A DNA stretch of 64,000 nucleotides from NCBI GenBank assembly GCA_900073065.1, contig FJOG01000003.1, positions 2,172,133-2,236,132 of the forward strand, written 5' to 3'. Below the pieces are notes generated by a model. The model saw nothing but the letters and a program-made list of their open reading frames with translations, was not told where the DNA came from and ran no database searches. The position numbers and the translations under genes are program-made. Each line of letters begins with the position of its first letter. Positions within the stretch are counted from its first letter, which is position 1. Source of the DNA: Phialocephala subalpina. Lineage: Eukaryota > Ascomycota > Leotiomycetes > Helotiales > Mollisiaceae. Shown here in pieces: positions 35,810-47,473 of the stretch.

Positions 35810-37576
35810 ATGGCCAACGCCAGCCCAGCATTTCTCCGCCTTTGGCGGAACGATGGGTTGCGATCAGTTCTTCTCTCACACATGGACACGGAGTCTATCT
35901 GTGCCTTACGCCTTACAGCCTCAGAGTGCTGCGAACTTACGACTCGAGCTCTTTTCACTCGAACCTGCTTGACCTTCACCCCGAGTGCTCTCAGTCGACC
36001 CTCCCGTCTCGAGGCCTTGGCCCGGATAGGACATCATATCGAGCACCTCACTTTCTCCATGCCACATTCTTCAGCGACTTTCCTCCCGCCTCTCATAAAC
36101 CCCGAGTCTGGACGAGAAGTCAACTTTTTATATACCCCTCACACGTCGGCAGCCTCAGTCAGCCAGCGCCCAAAATATGGGTCTTCTGAACTGGGTGATC
36201 TTCTTACTCAGCAATATCCTCCGTTGTTTCATGCAGCGACAAATGTACCAGCATTCATTAATGCCATGTCACACCTACCCAATCTTCGACACCTGACCAT
36301 CGCCTGTCCTGGTCAAGATCCAGCTCAGAGGTATCGTCGAGATTGCGTCGACTATGCGCTCATCAGCTTGCGCATAGCCATAGAACGAGCACCACTACTC
36401 CGACTCGAGAAGTTATCGCTCTCACACCTCCACCCCTCCGCCATCCAATACCTTCGTCACCTGCCCGGCTACGGCTGCACGCCCTCAGCAGGACGAAGAT
36501 GGAAACAGATCCGGAAGCTGAACATCACCATGGACTCTTGGGACTTTCTCGGTGCACAACCTGGTCGCGACCATCTCAAGATTCTTGATGATTATATCCG
36601 AAGCTTCTCTTCCAACTTGGAGAAGGTTAGCTTTGGATGGAATGGCAGGAAAGGTCCTTGCCCATTCACGTTATTCAGCGACCCTCTCTTCGCTCCTCCT
36701 AGGAGGGCAGCGAAACTGTTTGCGGAGGTCACTTCACCTATGTCGCCTTTGCCGGCTGCTCCATCAAGGCCAGCGATGTCGTTCCCGAAGTTGCGGTACA
36801 TGCAGGTACGCAATGCAACTATGTCTTCGGAGCAAGTCTCGGACTTCATCCTTGAACATCGACACACGGTCCGCGAATTCGATTTCGAGAACGTGTTCCT
36901 CATCAATGGTGGTACTTGGGAAGATGCCTTGTCACCTCTCACCAGCTCCAGTGAAAGCGAAGAGTGGCTGTCACAGCAGAGTGGCTCTGAAGCTGATAGT
37001 GCGTTCAGCTTCAGTTCTTCAGACCTAGAACAGATCGATGAACTTGATGAGATGATTGAGGTTATCGATACATGTCTTGACCCCCACGCATCTAGTGACG
37101 GACTTCCACCTCCTGAACCTGACAGGGTATCCATTCAAGTCAAGACGAAGCGCGTTCGTCGTAAGCGTAGACGCAAGACCAGTCACAGACGCAAAGAGGA
37201 AGAGCCGAATCCAAAGACAACAGCATCTGGCAGTAAGCTGATCATCTCAGCTCCCATTCCTATCGATGGTCCCATCGAAGAAGTTCTCATGCCAACAACT
37301 TTCAATCCCAACATCCAGGGTGTCCAACGCAACATCCAGATGGAAGCCGCGCAACAAGAGCTCGCTGACGATCCCGAGAAGCGAGTTTCGACTTTGAAGA
37401 AGGCGAAAGAAGCTGTTCTGAGACAGTTGGGCAAGGAGTTTTGTCGTAACCAGGACAAGAAGGATGCCAGTCATGGGTTCTTCAAACATAGCTGTTCGTC
37501 GGGGTGGAAGAGTAGGCCGTTTTTGGGGCATGAGAGTTCTACTGCTTTGGTGCCGTTGATGTTTTCTCGATACTAG
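35810..37576 (+). CDS. F-box-like / hypothetical protein of filamentous fungi
   Basis: A single-exon frame of 588 residues starting MANASPAFLRLWRNDGLRSV. The first 60 residues (VLLSHMDTESICALRLTASECCEL) resemble the helical F-box-like start of many fungal proteins, where it would bind Skp1 in SCF ubiquitin ligases. Leucine-rich spacing (NLRHLTIACPG, LRLEKLSLSHLHP, QIRKLNITMDSWDF) follows, as in F-box/LRR proteins. The C-terminal third is acidic, then has a strongly basic patch (TKRVRRKRRRKTSHRRK, about residues 445-461) that may be a nuclear signal. The ATG was chosen as the first in the frame. The family name is tentative; I recognise the pattern, not a specific gene. Confidence 0.75.
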   Translation: MANASPAFLRLWRNDGLRSVLLSHMDTESICALRLTASECCELTTRALFTRTCLTFTPSALSRPSRLEALARIGHHIEHLTFSMPHSSATFLPPLINPESGREVNFLYTPHTSAASVSQRPKYGSSELGDLLTQQYPPLFHAATNVPAFINAMSHLPNLRHLTIACPGQDPAQRYRRDCVDYALISLRIAIERAPLLRLEKLSLSHLHPSAIQYLRHLPGYGCTPSAGRRWKQIRKLNITMDSWDFLGAQPGRDHLKILDDYIRSFSSNLEKVSFGWNGRKGPCPFTLFSDPLFAPPRRAAKLFAEVTSPMSPLPAAPSRPAMSFPKLRYMQVRNATMSSEQVSDFILEHRHTVREFDFENVFLINGGTWEDALSPLTSSSESEEWLSQQSGSEADSAFSFSSSDLEQIDELDEMIEVIDTCLDPHASSDGLPPPEPDRVSIQVKTKRVRRKRRRKTSHRRKEEEPNPKTTASGSKLIISAPIPIDGPIEEVLMPTTFNPNIQGVQRNIQMEAAQQELADDPEKRVSTLKKAKEAVLRQLGKEFCRNQDKKDASHGFFKHSCSSGWKSRPFLGHESSTALVPLMFSRY

Positions 37577-37953
37577 CAGTTGTATAGTTTTATGTTGTAT
37601 GATTCTTCTTGCTCGCGAGAGCTACACGATTTTATGAATGATGAAATGACCTTCACGATCCAGAGTCTTGCATTGAGTGACTTGTCATGATTTGTGAAAT
37701 TGAAGCTCATGTAAGCCAGACATACGGTGACAAGATTCGTCGAACACCTCAAACCCAATCACTTCGAATGTCCGATTGAGCGAAGTAATTTTGGAACACG
37801 CCGGCGCTTGTGAGAGGACACACGAATACGGACAACGTGATGTGGTTTGGAAGGTCTGACCGAGTACGTTGCCGCTGCCTGACTATATATCTTGAAAGCC
37901 ACAATGTCCGGTATGCCCCTAGGACTTGTGGAGACTGCGACCACTGCCTCATT
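37577..37953. other. Convergent intergenic region, F-box-like / Bmt6
   Basis: 377 bases between two 3' ends. They must hold both 3' UTRs. Nothing else was recognised. Confidence 0.6.
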
Positions 37954-39252
37954 TCACAGTCGTCGGTAGAGGTGGATCTGATACCGCATATTCTCTAACG
38001 AGATCGGGTATCGAAGATCTTCCGGGATCCTGAACCATTTTGAGTCGTCTGACACCAGCTTCTCCCACACAGCCTTGTTATCTGCCTTCGCCGTGTCAAG
38101 CAAGGTATGATCAAGCAACCAATGCATAGGATACTTCTTCGAGGAACCATTGACCTTCGTTTCAGAGTAGCTACCGGGACTATCAACCACAAGTAGTAGA
38201 GATCCTGGTTTAGCAGCCATTGTGAGATTCAAGAGGAACTTCGTTGTTAAGCTGATTGATGATGTGTACAGTTCGTTGAGAGTGAAGAGTAAGGTGAGAA
38301 GTATGGATGTCTTGCCAAAGAGATCCCTCATCTGAAGTGCTGTCATTGTAAGAACATCTTCTGCGAGAAAGGTAGTCTTGATGACTTGTCCTGACAACAT
38401 TGCGGCGTTGGCAGCTTTTGCGAAAGCGCTGGCATATTTTGAAATGGAAGGCAGCGAGATGATGCTGTGTTGGAGCTTCTGAACAACATCTCCCCATTGA
38501 GCACTGTCGACGAGAACCAGATCCACTCCAGGACAGGCCATGGATGCTTGAATTTCTGTGGCAGAGGTTATCGTCGTATCGCTTTCAGAGGTGCTTGTCT
38601 TCGAAGGCTCGATATCCGTGATCTGAGCAGCAACCGAAAGACCATTTACTCCTTCCGGGATAGCCAGGTAATCCTCCTCAGTGCTTTCCTTCGAGACACT
38701 GTCATGCAATAATTTCAGGAATCCACCAAAAGCAACAACCTCCGCAGCACCACCTCCAAAGCAGACAGCCCGTAAAGTAGAACTGGTGACATCCTTGACA
38801 GACTCAACTTCTTCCTCCAACTGGATTGACGCACAAAGCGGGAAAATTTCAACCAAGTGCTCTGAAACATCAACGAGAATTGACTGATAGCAAAGCGCTC
38901 GACTCGGACTCCACCGAATCGAGTACGTCTCCAAATAATCCTGCCTTCCAAATGCACGCGCGAAATCTCTTTCGTACAAGGCATTTTTCACGTCTTGCAA
39001 TAGCTGCTGTCGACTCTCAGAAGTCAAAACTTCCGGGAAGGTGTCTTTGAAGATGTTAAGGAGAACCTGTTGTAGTTCGAGAGGGATCGGTAGCTCCGAC
39101 ACATCCTCCTCTTCCTCCTCCTTGGCTGGTTTCTCCTTTGGTGGATTTGCTGGCTTCTTCTTAACGAAGCCTGGACCCTTCCAGCCAGGACGATCGCTCG
39201 CGTCCTTCCCGACGACTTTCCCGTAGGCTTTGGTACGACCGTTTCTTCCCAT
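37954..39252 (-). CDS. BMT6: 25S rRNA (uracil-N3)-methyltransferase, Bmt6-like
   Basis: In yeast Bmt6 methylates uridine 2843 of 25S rRNA in the nucleolus, using S-adenosylmethionine. A single exon of 432 residues starts MGRNGRTKAYGKVVGKDASD. A lysine-rich N-terminal tail (about residues 20-45) precedes a helical region (ELPIPLELQQVLLNIFKDTF), then ALYERDFARAFGRQDYLETY and RWSPSRALCYQSIL, which are conserved in the family. The glycine-rich SAM-binding strand is LRAVCFGGGAAEVVAFGGFL, followed by DLVLVDSAQWGDVVQKL. The C-terminus has KPGSLLLVVDSPGSYSET and KKYPMHWLLDH. The start was placed at the ATG just before MGRNGR; the frame extends upstream without support. It lies divergent to nothing: Snu13 upstream is on the same strand. 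Confidence 0.88.
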   Translation of the reverse strand: MGRNGRTKAYGKVVGKDASDRPGWKGPGFVKKKPANPPKEKPAKEEEEEDVSELPIPLELQQVLLNIFKDTFPEVLTSESRQQLLQDVKNALYERDFARAFGRQDYLETYSIRWSPSRALCYQSILVDVSEHLVEIFPLCASIQLEEEVESVKDVTSSTLRAVCFGGGAAEVVAFGGFLKLLHDSVSKESTEEDYLAIPEGVNGLSVAAQITDIEPSKTSTSESDTTITSATEIQASMACPGVDLVLVDSAQWGDVVQKLQHSIISLPSISKYASAFAKAANAAMLSGQVIKTTFLAEDVLTMTALQMRDLFGKTSILLTLLFTLNELYTSSISLTTKFLLNLTMAAKPGSLLLVVDSPGSYSETKVNGSSKKYPMHWLLDHTLLDTAKADNKAVWEKLVSDDSKWFRIPEDLRYPISLENMRYQIHLYRRL

Positions 39253-39830
39253 TGTGAAATTTGTATGGTGGTTGTGATTTCTGTGTCTTAGGAAGAAATC
39301 TTGTTGCGAGAATTTGATATTCGCTTCGAGGACTAGCGTGGATGACAGGAACTTGCTCTGCAAGCTTTCTGACCGTTGCAAATGCTAAAGACCTTCCCTT
39401 TTTTTTTTAGACGAAAAGAACTTATGCCTGTCCTCTGTGGTGTCTGGATATTTGATCCGAAATGTAGCAGGTATGGGGGGAGGCAGAGGCAAGAGGAGAG
39501 GAGCATGTCAGTGGTACAAGTGACAGTAAATATTGTTGTTGGTGGGGGGGAGGGGGGATTATTCGGGTCAGAGAAATCTCAGTAGAGATCAATTCATGCA
39601 ATCAATCGCATACGAACCGTTCTGCCTGTTGCCTTGCCGTGAACCTACCCGTCACATGTAGAAACGAAACAGCTCTTGTAGAAGACAATAATTTGGTATC
39701 ACTGGTATGTATTTCTTTGTGCTTTTCTGTACTTTTCAGAAACCCGAGTGTCCCACCAAATCACAGCTACCATCCATTACTCCGTTGTGACTCCATTGTG
39801 TCCTCAAGAGAATCCCCCCAGCGCCGATCC
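39253..39830. other. Intergenic region, Bmt6 promoter / Snu13 3' end
   Basis: 578 bases with a T-rich run near 39400 and G-rich tract near 39540. No gene was recognised. Confidence 0.5.
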
Positions 39831-40503
39831 TTAGATCATGAGTCTCTCAACCTTGTCCTTGAGGCCGCGAATTTGTTGCATGAGGTCTGAGGCTTCGTTT
39901 GTAGTAATCGAGGCGGCAATGACGGCGCGACTCACACCACATGCCCTTCCCAAACTAGTCTTGCTAGGAACATAGACATATGGAACGTTCTATGGGTTTA
40001 AGTCAGCAAACAATATGCGGACTTGGCTGGAGATGTAAACTGACCTTGTCCTCGCACAAGAGTGGCAAGTGCAGAAGAATAGCAAGAGGAGCAGTATCCG
40101 CCGCCAAGATAATAACCTCAGAGATACCGCGATTCAATGTCTTGGTAGCCTCGTTGGCGCCCTAGAAAACGGGAGTTAGTAATCGCTCTTGAAGAATGCG
40201 TCGAGAGAAATTATAAAACGTTCCAAAATGGGAAGCAAGCTATCCCGGTTCTGCATACCTTCTTCAGCTGGCGGTAGTGGGACGCTTGTTGGACGATATC
40301 GAGGATCTCCTGCGTCAAGGCAGGGTCGGCAACCTGTTCATCATGATTGTCAGTCTACGTCTTGTACGTTGCAAAGCGAAATGCATGTCGCAGGAGCGCA
40401 TTGCTCTAGAGTAGCTCTAGAGACAAAATTGAAGAGGGAGTGTTTCTGCAGGGAAGGTGGTGCTTACAGGCCAAGCAGCAGATCCGTTTTGTTCTTCTGC
40501 CAT
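39831..40503 (-). CDS. SNU13: Snu13 (15.5K/NHP2L1), L7Ae-family RNA-binding protein
   Basis: It binds kink-turns in U4 snRNA and box C/D snoRNAs, so it serves both the spliceosome and rRNA modification. Four exons are predicted: 40503-40468, 40333-40259, 40161-40045 and 39989-39831, giving 128 residues, the family size. Exon joins are all phase 0: [36 protein letters not shown]. The L7Ae core is complete: [59 protein letters not shown]. Introns are 134, 97 and 55 nt. Its start lies 441 bp from the divergent V-ATPase subunit c gene; both are essential housekeeping genes. Confidence 0.95.
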
Positions 40504-40944
40504 TGTGTATGTAGGGTCGAGAGTGATCTGTGTGACAGGCGCAAGTCAGTTTGGGAAAAGAAGCTTTCGCAAGTCGGGGCAACTCGACGCATCACTTACA
40601 TTAGGTTGGGGGAATAGTTAACCGTTGTATTAACGAAGCTTTCAGGGTTCCTTGCGTTGGCTCGCCCTGGTGCTGTGAAATGTTGAGTGGTGGTTTTCTG
40701 GATATTCAGATGGTGCAGATATCTTTTTCGAAGCGGCCGCTAATCAAGAGGTGTCCGCTAGCCTCAACACAGCTTAGTTTACCAAGCTAGGGAGCAAAGA
40801 CCTTCGACCTCATCATCGCCATCAGAACAACAACTCTGCAAGCTCAGTCTCATCAACGAACACATCCAATCTCCATCTGTCCAGCCTAATTGAGCTTCGA
40901 TACCACCCCCCACATCGCCAATTCAGCTTCATACCACAGTCATA
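40504..40944. promoter_or_regulatory. Shared divergent promoter region, SNU13 / VMA3
   Basis: 441 bases between two divergent start codons of housekeeping genes, so both core promoters must fall here. I could not assign individual elements. Confidence 0.6.
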
Positions 40945-41884
40945 ATGGCAGAAATTGGAAACAGCTTGATCTATTGGTATGTTGTCCTCGAACATTCTGA
41001 CAATGGTCGAGCGAGATAAGCTCCATCCCGACCCTGTCTCATTTCTATCAATTTCTATCACTTCATCCTAGCCTCGATGCATATGCTAACTTGTATGTTG
41101 TCAGCCCGGTCTATGCGGTTCGTCCTCCTAGCTTTCAGCTTCCCACTTCTCGAATACCCTGTGGAACGCGGTCCCAACGATTCAGAATCATCAACTAACT
41201 ATAATGTAGCCGTTCTTCGGTGCCATGGGCTGCACATCGGCAATCGTCTTCACCTGCTTCGGTGCTGCATATGGAACTGCCAAGTCTGGCGTCGGTATCT
41301 GTGCTATGGGTGTTCTCCGACCTGATTTGATCGTCAAGAGTAAGGCTGGAAGCTCCTTGCCCGAAAGTTGGAACTGACAAAATGGGCAGACATTGTCCCA
41401 GTGATTATGGCTGGTATCATTGGTATCTACGGTCTCGTCGTGTCTGTCCTGATTTCCGATGGACTCAAACAACAACTTCCCTTGTACACTGGTTTCATCC
41501 AACTTGGTGCCGGTCTGGCTGTCGGATTGGCCGGTCTGGCTGCAGGTTTCGCTATTGGTATTGTTGGTGACGCTGGTGTTCGGGGTACAGCTCAGCAACC
41601 GCGTCTCTTCGTCGGCATGATTCTCATTCTCATTTTCGCTGAAGTCTTGGGTAAGCAAGCTACATTTTCTTGAATTTTGGCGGATCAACGTACCAAATCG
41701 TTGTTTTGGATGGTTTCAAAAGGACCTTTGATTGCCGTGTTACCTTGTACCTCCGATGTTTCCTGAAGGGGCCTCGACATAGTTGGAAAGTGATGTCGGA
41801 CAATGCTGACCTGACTTAGGTCTTTACGGATTGATCGTTGCCCTTCTGATGAACTCAAAGGCGAGCTTGGATGTCTCGTGCTAA
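40945..41884 (+). CDS. VMA3: V-ATPase V0 proteolipid subunit c
   Basis: The membrane rotor subunit that carries protons in the vacuolar ATPase. Five exons are predicted: 40945-40976, 41105-41117, 41210-41339, 41390-41650 and 41820-41884, giving 166 residues with four transmembrane helices. Exon 2 is only 13 nt and encodes CPVYA, which leads into [20 protein letters not shown]. The proton-binding glutamate is in [18 protein letters not shown] in the last helix. Introns are 128, 92, 50 and 169 nt; intron 2 has CTAACT before the acceptor. The short N-terminus before CPVYAP and overall length favour subunit c (Vma3) over c' or c''. The C-terminus is [11 protein letters not shown]. Confidence 0.95.
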
Positions 41885-42712
41885 GCGACTATACAACATT
41901 GAAGAGGAGCCATAGGCAATTACGAACGCACCTTCTCCTCGACGATTACTTGTGAATATTGGTGGTGGTATCTAGGAAGGAATGGAAAGAGGACATGGGG
42001 TTATTGATGGGGGCTATCGGGGCTATGCCATAGCGGAAACAACAACTGTACTCTTGCTTGTCTCACAAATATTGGCGTTCTTGATGCATAGACGAAGACG
42101 GGAGTGATGGGGTCATTTGACCAGTGTGTATGCTAGTTGTTCTATTGTTGGCATCGATGGTATCTTTTGACCTTTTTCAGCTTCGGCATACTCGAGTGAA
42201 AGGGGTGGCAGTGAGTATATGAAGAGCGCCTACAGTCATCATCTCGCTGAGTCAGTTGGGCATCGTGTCTGGCTTCTGACTAGTATCGAATCTGGTGCAT
42301 GCAAGCTGAGTAAATCTCCTAGCCGGAGTTCCACCCGCCTCCAGGTTCCAGACAGACTTGGCAGGCTTCTCTGGATCGTCTCTGCCAAACATATACGCCG
42401 TCAGCTCTACTGTCATCCAATTTCTGCTGACTGTCAAGAGCTGTAGAAAGGGCGCATCTGGTGTGGCTCGTTGAAGCTCCAAAGAACTGCGGGGAAAGAA
42501 GTGGGGCACGAAAACAATGGCGGGTATTGTCTTCTCCAGCGCATATTGGATAACCGGAAGGTCATTGATAAAGTCCATACGCTTTTGCGCAATTCGAACT
42601 CCTCCCCTGGACCCCTCTTTGGCCCATACAAGTCTCACCACATCGCAGTCCCAAGCAGCAGACCGCAAGCAGTCAACGCGACAGCAAACCAGAGAAGAGC
42701 TGAGCCGCCGCC
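41885..42712. other. Intergenic region, VMA3 3' end to the CMD-like gene
   Basis: About 0.83 kb with short antisense open frames. No gene was recognised. Confidence 0.5.
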
Positions 42713-43408
42713 ATGCGTTTACCATATATCGATGCCACCGACCTCAACGCCTTCACAACCCCAGAAGACCAAGCTATCGTTGCCCGTGTCCGCGAGCGTC
42801 GTGCCCCACGCCCTTTACAGCCTCTTGATCTGACATTGCTTCACTCGCCCGCGGTGGCAGATGGTTGGAATAGCTTCCTCGGTGCTGTTCGTACGAAGAC
42901 AAGTCTACCGGATGATGTACGAGAGATCGCTATTTGCAGAGTGGCAGTGTGTAACGAAGCTTGGTACGAATGGGCACATCATGCTCCTTTGGCAAAGGCT
43001 GGAGGGGTCTCTGACGACGGGATGAAGATACTCGAAGAGTCGAAGCTATCTAGCAGAACAGGACCCGAGTTAACTGAGAAGCAGTGGGCAGTTGTGCATT
43101 ATACAGATGCTATGACTAGAGATGTGGCTGTTAAGGATGATATCTTTGCAGAGCTCAAGAAACACTTCTCTGATCAAGAGGTTGTGGAAGTAACGGCAAC
43201 AGTACGTCATTTCTTGTTATTTGAGATGTTGAATTGGTCGAGAAGAGACTCTGCTAAGTCATTTCTTACTCAGGTTGCAGCATACAACTGTGTCAGCAGG
43301 TTCCTCGTGGCATTGGATGGTACATTTCCCCTTCGATCTGTGTCTGTATATAAGATGCTGACATGAGTGACAGTTGGGGAGAAGAATGGTGTCAAAGGTG
43401 GCCATTGA
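42713..43408 (+). CDS. Carboxymuconolactone decarboxylase / AhpD-like protein
   Basis: Three exons are predicted: 42713-43201, 43274-43319 and 43374-43408, giving 189 residues. The CMD-family core is visible: LPDDVREIAICRVAVCNEAWYEWAHHAPLAKAGG (about residues 65-100), then QWAVVHYTDAMTRDVAV and EVVEVTATVAAYNCVSRFLV, the last formed only when the 72-nt intron 43202-43273 is removed. The C-terminus after intron 2 (54 nt) reads VGEKNGVKGGH. The CXXC redox pair of true AhpD is not seen; two Cys lie five residues apart in CRVAVC. Members act as decarboxylases, peroxidase helpers or unknown enzymes, so no substrate is claimed. The nearest neighbour is the V-ATPase gene. Confidence 0.88.
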
Positions 43409-46400
43409 GTGTTCATCCAACTTAGGTCATCTAGCACGTTGTTCAAGAAGCTGTTTACTGTGCATACCGAACCCATGACTTGCATCTCATCGAGGCAGGC
43501 AGTAAGAAGTTTCTTCTTCATACCGGAAGAATATGCAGGGAGAACCTTCCAACGCGAAGGCGGGGTAGATTAGATTTCGGTAGAGCAAGTGTACCGAGAG
43601 CCAATGTCTGTCGTTGTCTTCACCGTTCTCGTTGAGGTGCATCTGAAGAGTGAAAGGCCGGGAAGTTCTCAACGTAATGTCCTATGATTCGCTCGACATT
43701 GAAAGAGGCTTGGTTTTGATAAGGTTGAAAGTAGCATTTCGTATGCCCAACCCCTCTCCAAGGCTATCCGGTTAAAACTGCTCGCAGTCAACCTCTTAGT
43801 ACGAAGAACACATGGTAAACAACCGATTTGACGAGGCCTTGCCTCCGTCGAGAGCCGAGAGAGCGGCACAGGGTCGAATACCGCTGTTGATGTCCAGTAA
43901 GTGCGAGGATAATTGGCTGCATCGTGGAGATCCATCCACACAACTTGGACCCTTGGAAACCTACTTGATCTACATAGAATCTAGATCCCCAAAGATCGCC
44001 TTTGAAACATGCACATGTCGTCTGCCAAACGGAAGTTGTCTCCTTCCCCATGAATCAATGATGTCAATGGCGTCTGTCTCCGAGACTTCCACACTCGAAC
44101 GTTACACGCCATGCGGAGAATATTCGACATGTCAACAGCGGAACGGCATCGGCGAGAATTCCGAGTTTTGAGGGTTCAAGATTTGAAAACTCGGTGTGTT
44201 CCGGAGCAACTTTCGTCAACCAAGCAATTTGGCGAAGTCCTCTGTATGTGCAAATCAGGGGAGCAGTGTCGATCCAAGGCGTGACAGCAAAAAGAAGGGT
44301 CTTCGGAGTCGAAATTTTTGAAGATTCAGGGTCCTTGACACTGGTCTGTGATGCGGAACTGACTGCGGTATAATTTTTCCATTAGCGAAAGCATTCTGGC
44401 AAGGTGCAACGTTCGGTGATGTCCTTGAGGGACGGCACAAAGACAGTGTTATACTTTACACAATTATTATCAGTTTATTGCACGATTAGCACATCGAACC
44501 TCTCAGACGGGTTTCCCAAGAATCTTTGTGAACCTGTTCCCCAAAAGATCCCAAGCTTTCCAGACATCGCAAATCGTACCACTTTTTCGATCTGGTCTAG
44601 AACAGCTGTATTTGACTTGAAGCTTTATCGTACGATCATGACGATCATTGAATCCGGGGTCCATACCTGCATGGCTCTTCACAGAATGTGGCTTGCATAT
44701 GAATCTTAAATGAAGATTTCATTCGTATCTTTGACTAGGCGATATTGCCACTTCGGGAATATGAACATTACCGTTGCCAGACTGGTCAAAGGCTGTCCTG
44801 CCCGCATCGCCGTCGCCTTCTGATTTGAGGCCGTATGATTCTGGGGACTACGAAGTATAGGGTCTTTTAACTATTAAACATCGCCACCCAGATTACCCAA
44901 TTACAGACAAAAAGAGAAGATCTAGACAGGTGATTGGGCAGACCACTCGGTTTTTCGACAGTATTTGGACGAATCTTCACTCGCCTAACAACTAAAAGGT
45001 CCTGTACTTCGTACTGGCATTGATCCCTCAGGCCGCAGTTATGCGATCGTGCAATAGGAGGGGCTTTTCCCTGCATGAGTCAAGCCTCCTCCGAAGGATT
45101 GTTTAACCTTATGCAGATACCCTGCCGTCTTGGCGATTGCGTCCCTCAGAAATAATCAGATGCTGAGGCTCGAGGTCGTCGTATTGCCAGTCGCCTAATC
45201 TGCATTTGAATTAAGGGGGCCAAATTGCTTCTTGGCTGATCAAATTCTTTTGGCGGTTGCTTTTGAAACTTTGGGAAGGTCGATCTTCACCTTCACGGTC
45301 TCCTTTTGCTCCCATTATTATTTCAGATCTGAGGGACCAACCATTTAAGCCTTATCGTCCCCGCCATTCCGGTGAGATATTCTTCTTTTGACTGGCTAAG
45401 GATTCAGGTATATCCCGCAACTTTATCTCGATACCCAATCACCAATTCTCGGTCGTATTTTGAAGGAAGTAGTTTCCTTGTCGTTGTGAATAGTTTGCTT
45501 TATAGCGAGCTGTAGCGGGGTGACCGTCGCGGGGATGAAAGTCTTAGCTATTTAGTGCAGACCTTAAATACGCTTCATGCAACCCTTCAGCAAGCCTATC
45601 GGCCGACAGGATGATATTTGGAAGTGATGGGCACCTTGCAGTCTAAATAAAGGTTGCCCGGAGCCCGGAGGCTGTGATCTTCGATCGTCCTCAAACACGG
45701 GCAAGCACGTGTAGTTGACAAGGCTGTTGAATAGCTTCAAGATATCACAGCGACACATTGCGAGGCTTGGCCAAGAGGCCGAGAGAGTCCCCGTTTTAAC
45801 GACACCACGCGAGTCTGCAGCTCAAAGCCCGTGGCTGTTGCCGAGTGACAAGTCAGCACGACCGTTCCAAAGCGAACATAGTGGATATGTACTCCGTATG
45901 TAAGTCCGAGAACTTGGCTGTCAGCCCGCATAATGCCCTGGGCCAAAGAGAGCCAGAGAACGGGGGGTTGGCGCTTAGCCGAAGATTTATTTGTACCGTC
46001 AGCAATGAAGGGAGACAGGGGCCTGAGAGAGACCCCACTTTTCTCAACATGTAAGCACTGCAAAGTTGGGTGAGAGGATTTAGGTAATAAACTTTGCGTG
46101 AGGTAATCCTCCTCTGACTGGCTGCTGTCCCCTCCGCCCCCTGCCATCTGCCACATCTCCCACGTTGATCAACCCGGTCAAACGATGCCGTGCTGCTTCT
46201 CTGGAAGCACCTGGCAGGCCCGTGTCCCAATACGTACTCAATGAATTGGGCAACGACCCCGGCTGTCACGACGAGAGTCGATACCGCTTCATATGCAATA
46301 CACTGGGTTGTTGATTGGTACGAACACTGTCCGCAAGCGGAAGGAACCTCGTCGAGGGCGGTGGAAGGCGGACGTTCGCTCTGTGAATGCCTCCAATTCC

Positions 46401-46715
46401 GCAGCAAACACTTGGGGCAGTTTGGGGTCGGATCACATTCTTAATTGTCGTCTCCACCCTGAGGGGGACATCTCTTCCCGAAAATATTCCATCCAACGGA
46501 CGGAAGCTGACTTCCTTCTCGGTGATGACTTAAGTACTGACATCCCTCGAGCCTTTCCGTCATTTTAAGGTTGTCAACACTTACTACAGCCTTGTTGAAG
46601 ACTACTTAGTCAAGACCTTACCCCAATCCGGCCGCAGAACCTCGCGACTAAGCAACACCATAACAGTCTGTCCATTGTTTGTATACCAAGGACTTCATCT
46701 GTTTGCCTCTTCATT
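43409..46715. other. 3.3-kb gene-poor region upstream of the bZIP gene
   Basis: The largest stretch without a supported gene. Open frames (43812-44171, 44404-44709, 45737-46568 on both strands) are short, overlap each other and show no family features or codon pattern I trust. Base composition looks ordinary. It may contain a long regulatory region and leader for the bZIP factor, or a non-coding RNA, neither of which I can show. Confidence 0.5.
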
Positions 46716-47473
46716 ATGGCTGCTGGACAGTACAACAACAACTCGGTGGACGATCAATCGTATCTGATAGCTCCAGATATGAATGGAGGTATGTACGACG
46801 GCACCTCGAGCGAATCCTCAGCAAGCTCACCACTCAATTGTAATGTAAGCTCCACCGTCGCTTTTCAGCTGCCAGCAGCTTGCTGATATTGGGCACAGGG
46901 CTTTGACAACCTGTACGGCGCAAATGGCTTCATGCCGTACCCCGCTTTTCCCATGCAGTATCCAATGAATGGGGAAGGAATGACGCCTCTGGGTCTGATT
47001 CCTGTAGAGCTTGATATCGAGGGGCTGTACGAGGACCACGACAGAAGGCGGAGGAAGAATGGAAGTGAAAAGACAGTTTCCTCGCATGTGCATTCAGTAA
47101 GTAACAAGTCCCAGCCCCTACCTGCTCCACATGCTAACGTCAACAGCGCCGCCGGGCCCAGAATCGTGCATCACAACGAGCGTTCCGAGATAGGAAGGAA
47201 AAGCACATGCGGGAACTCGAGCAACGGCTCAGCGAACTCGAAGGTCGACATAGCGATCTCTCTAGATCGTACGAATCGTTACAACTTGAATATACCAGTG
47301 TCAAGCAAGAGTTGGACAAGTTGCGCAAGGACAATACAAGGGTCGAGGGATCTTCAAGGAATTACCAATCGAGGGAATGGGAAGAATCGAAACCGGAGAT
47401 ATTGGATCCTTTGTTGTTTGATGTTTCGGCTTTCTGCTTCGATCAGGATGATGGGTCGGATAGAAAGGATTAA
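46716..47473 (+). CDS. bZIP transcription factor, AP-1/Yap-like
   Basis: Three exons are predicted: 46716-46844, 46899-47096 and 47147-47473, giving 217 residues. The basic region RRRAQNRASQRAFRDRKEKH opens exon 3 (residues 110-129) and has the NxxAQxxFR signature of the fungal Yap/AP-1 class. A leucine zipper follows with heptad leucines in ELEQRLSELEGRHSDLSRSY and LQLEYTSVKQELDKLRKDN. Introns are 54 and 50 nt, both phase 0. The second intron falls exactly in front of the basic region. The N-terminus is Ser/Asn-rich, then has a hydrophobic PYPAFPMQYPMNG segment. The cysteine-rich domains of Yap1 are absent; only one Cys is near the C-terminus (SAFCFDQDD). The target genes are unknown. Confidence 0.9.

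Noticed and set aside
43812..46568. Several 60-184-codon frames on both strands as possible orphan genes
   Set aside because: They overlap heavily, lack domains, splice partners and signals, and are expected by chance in 3 kb.
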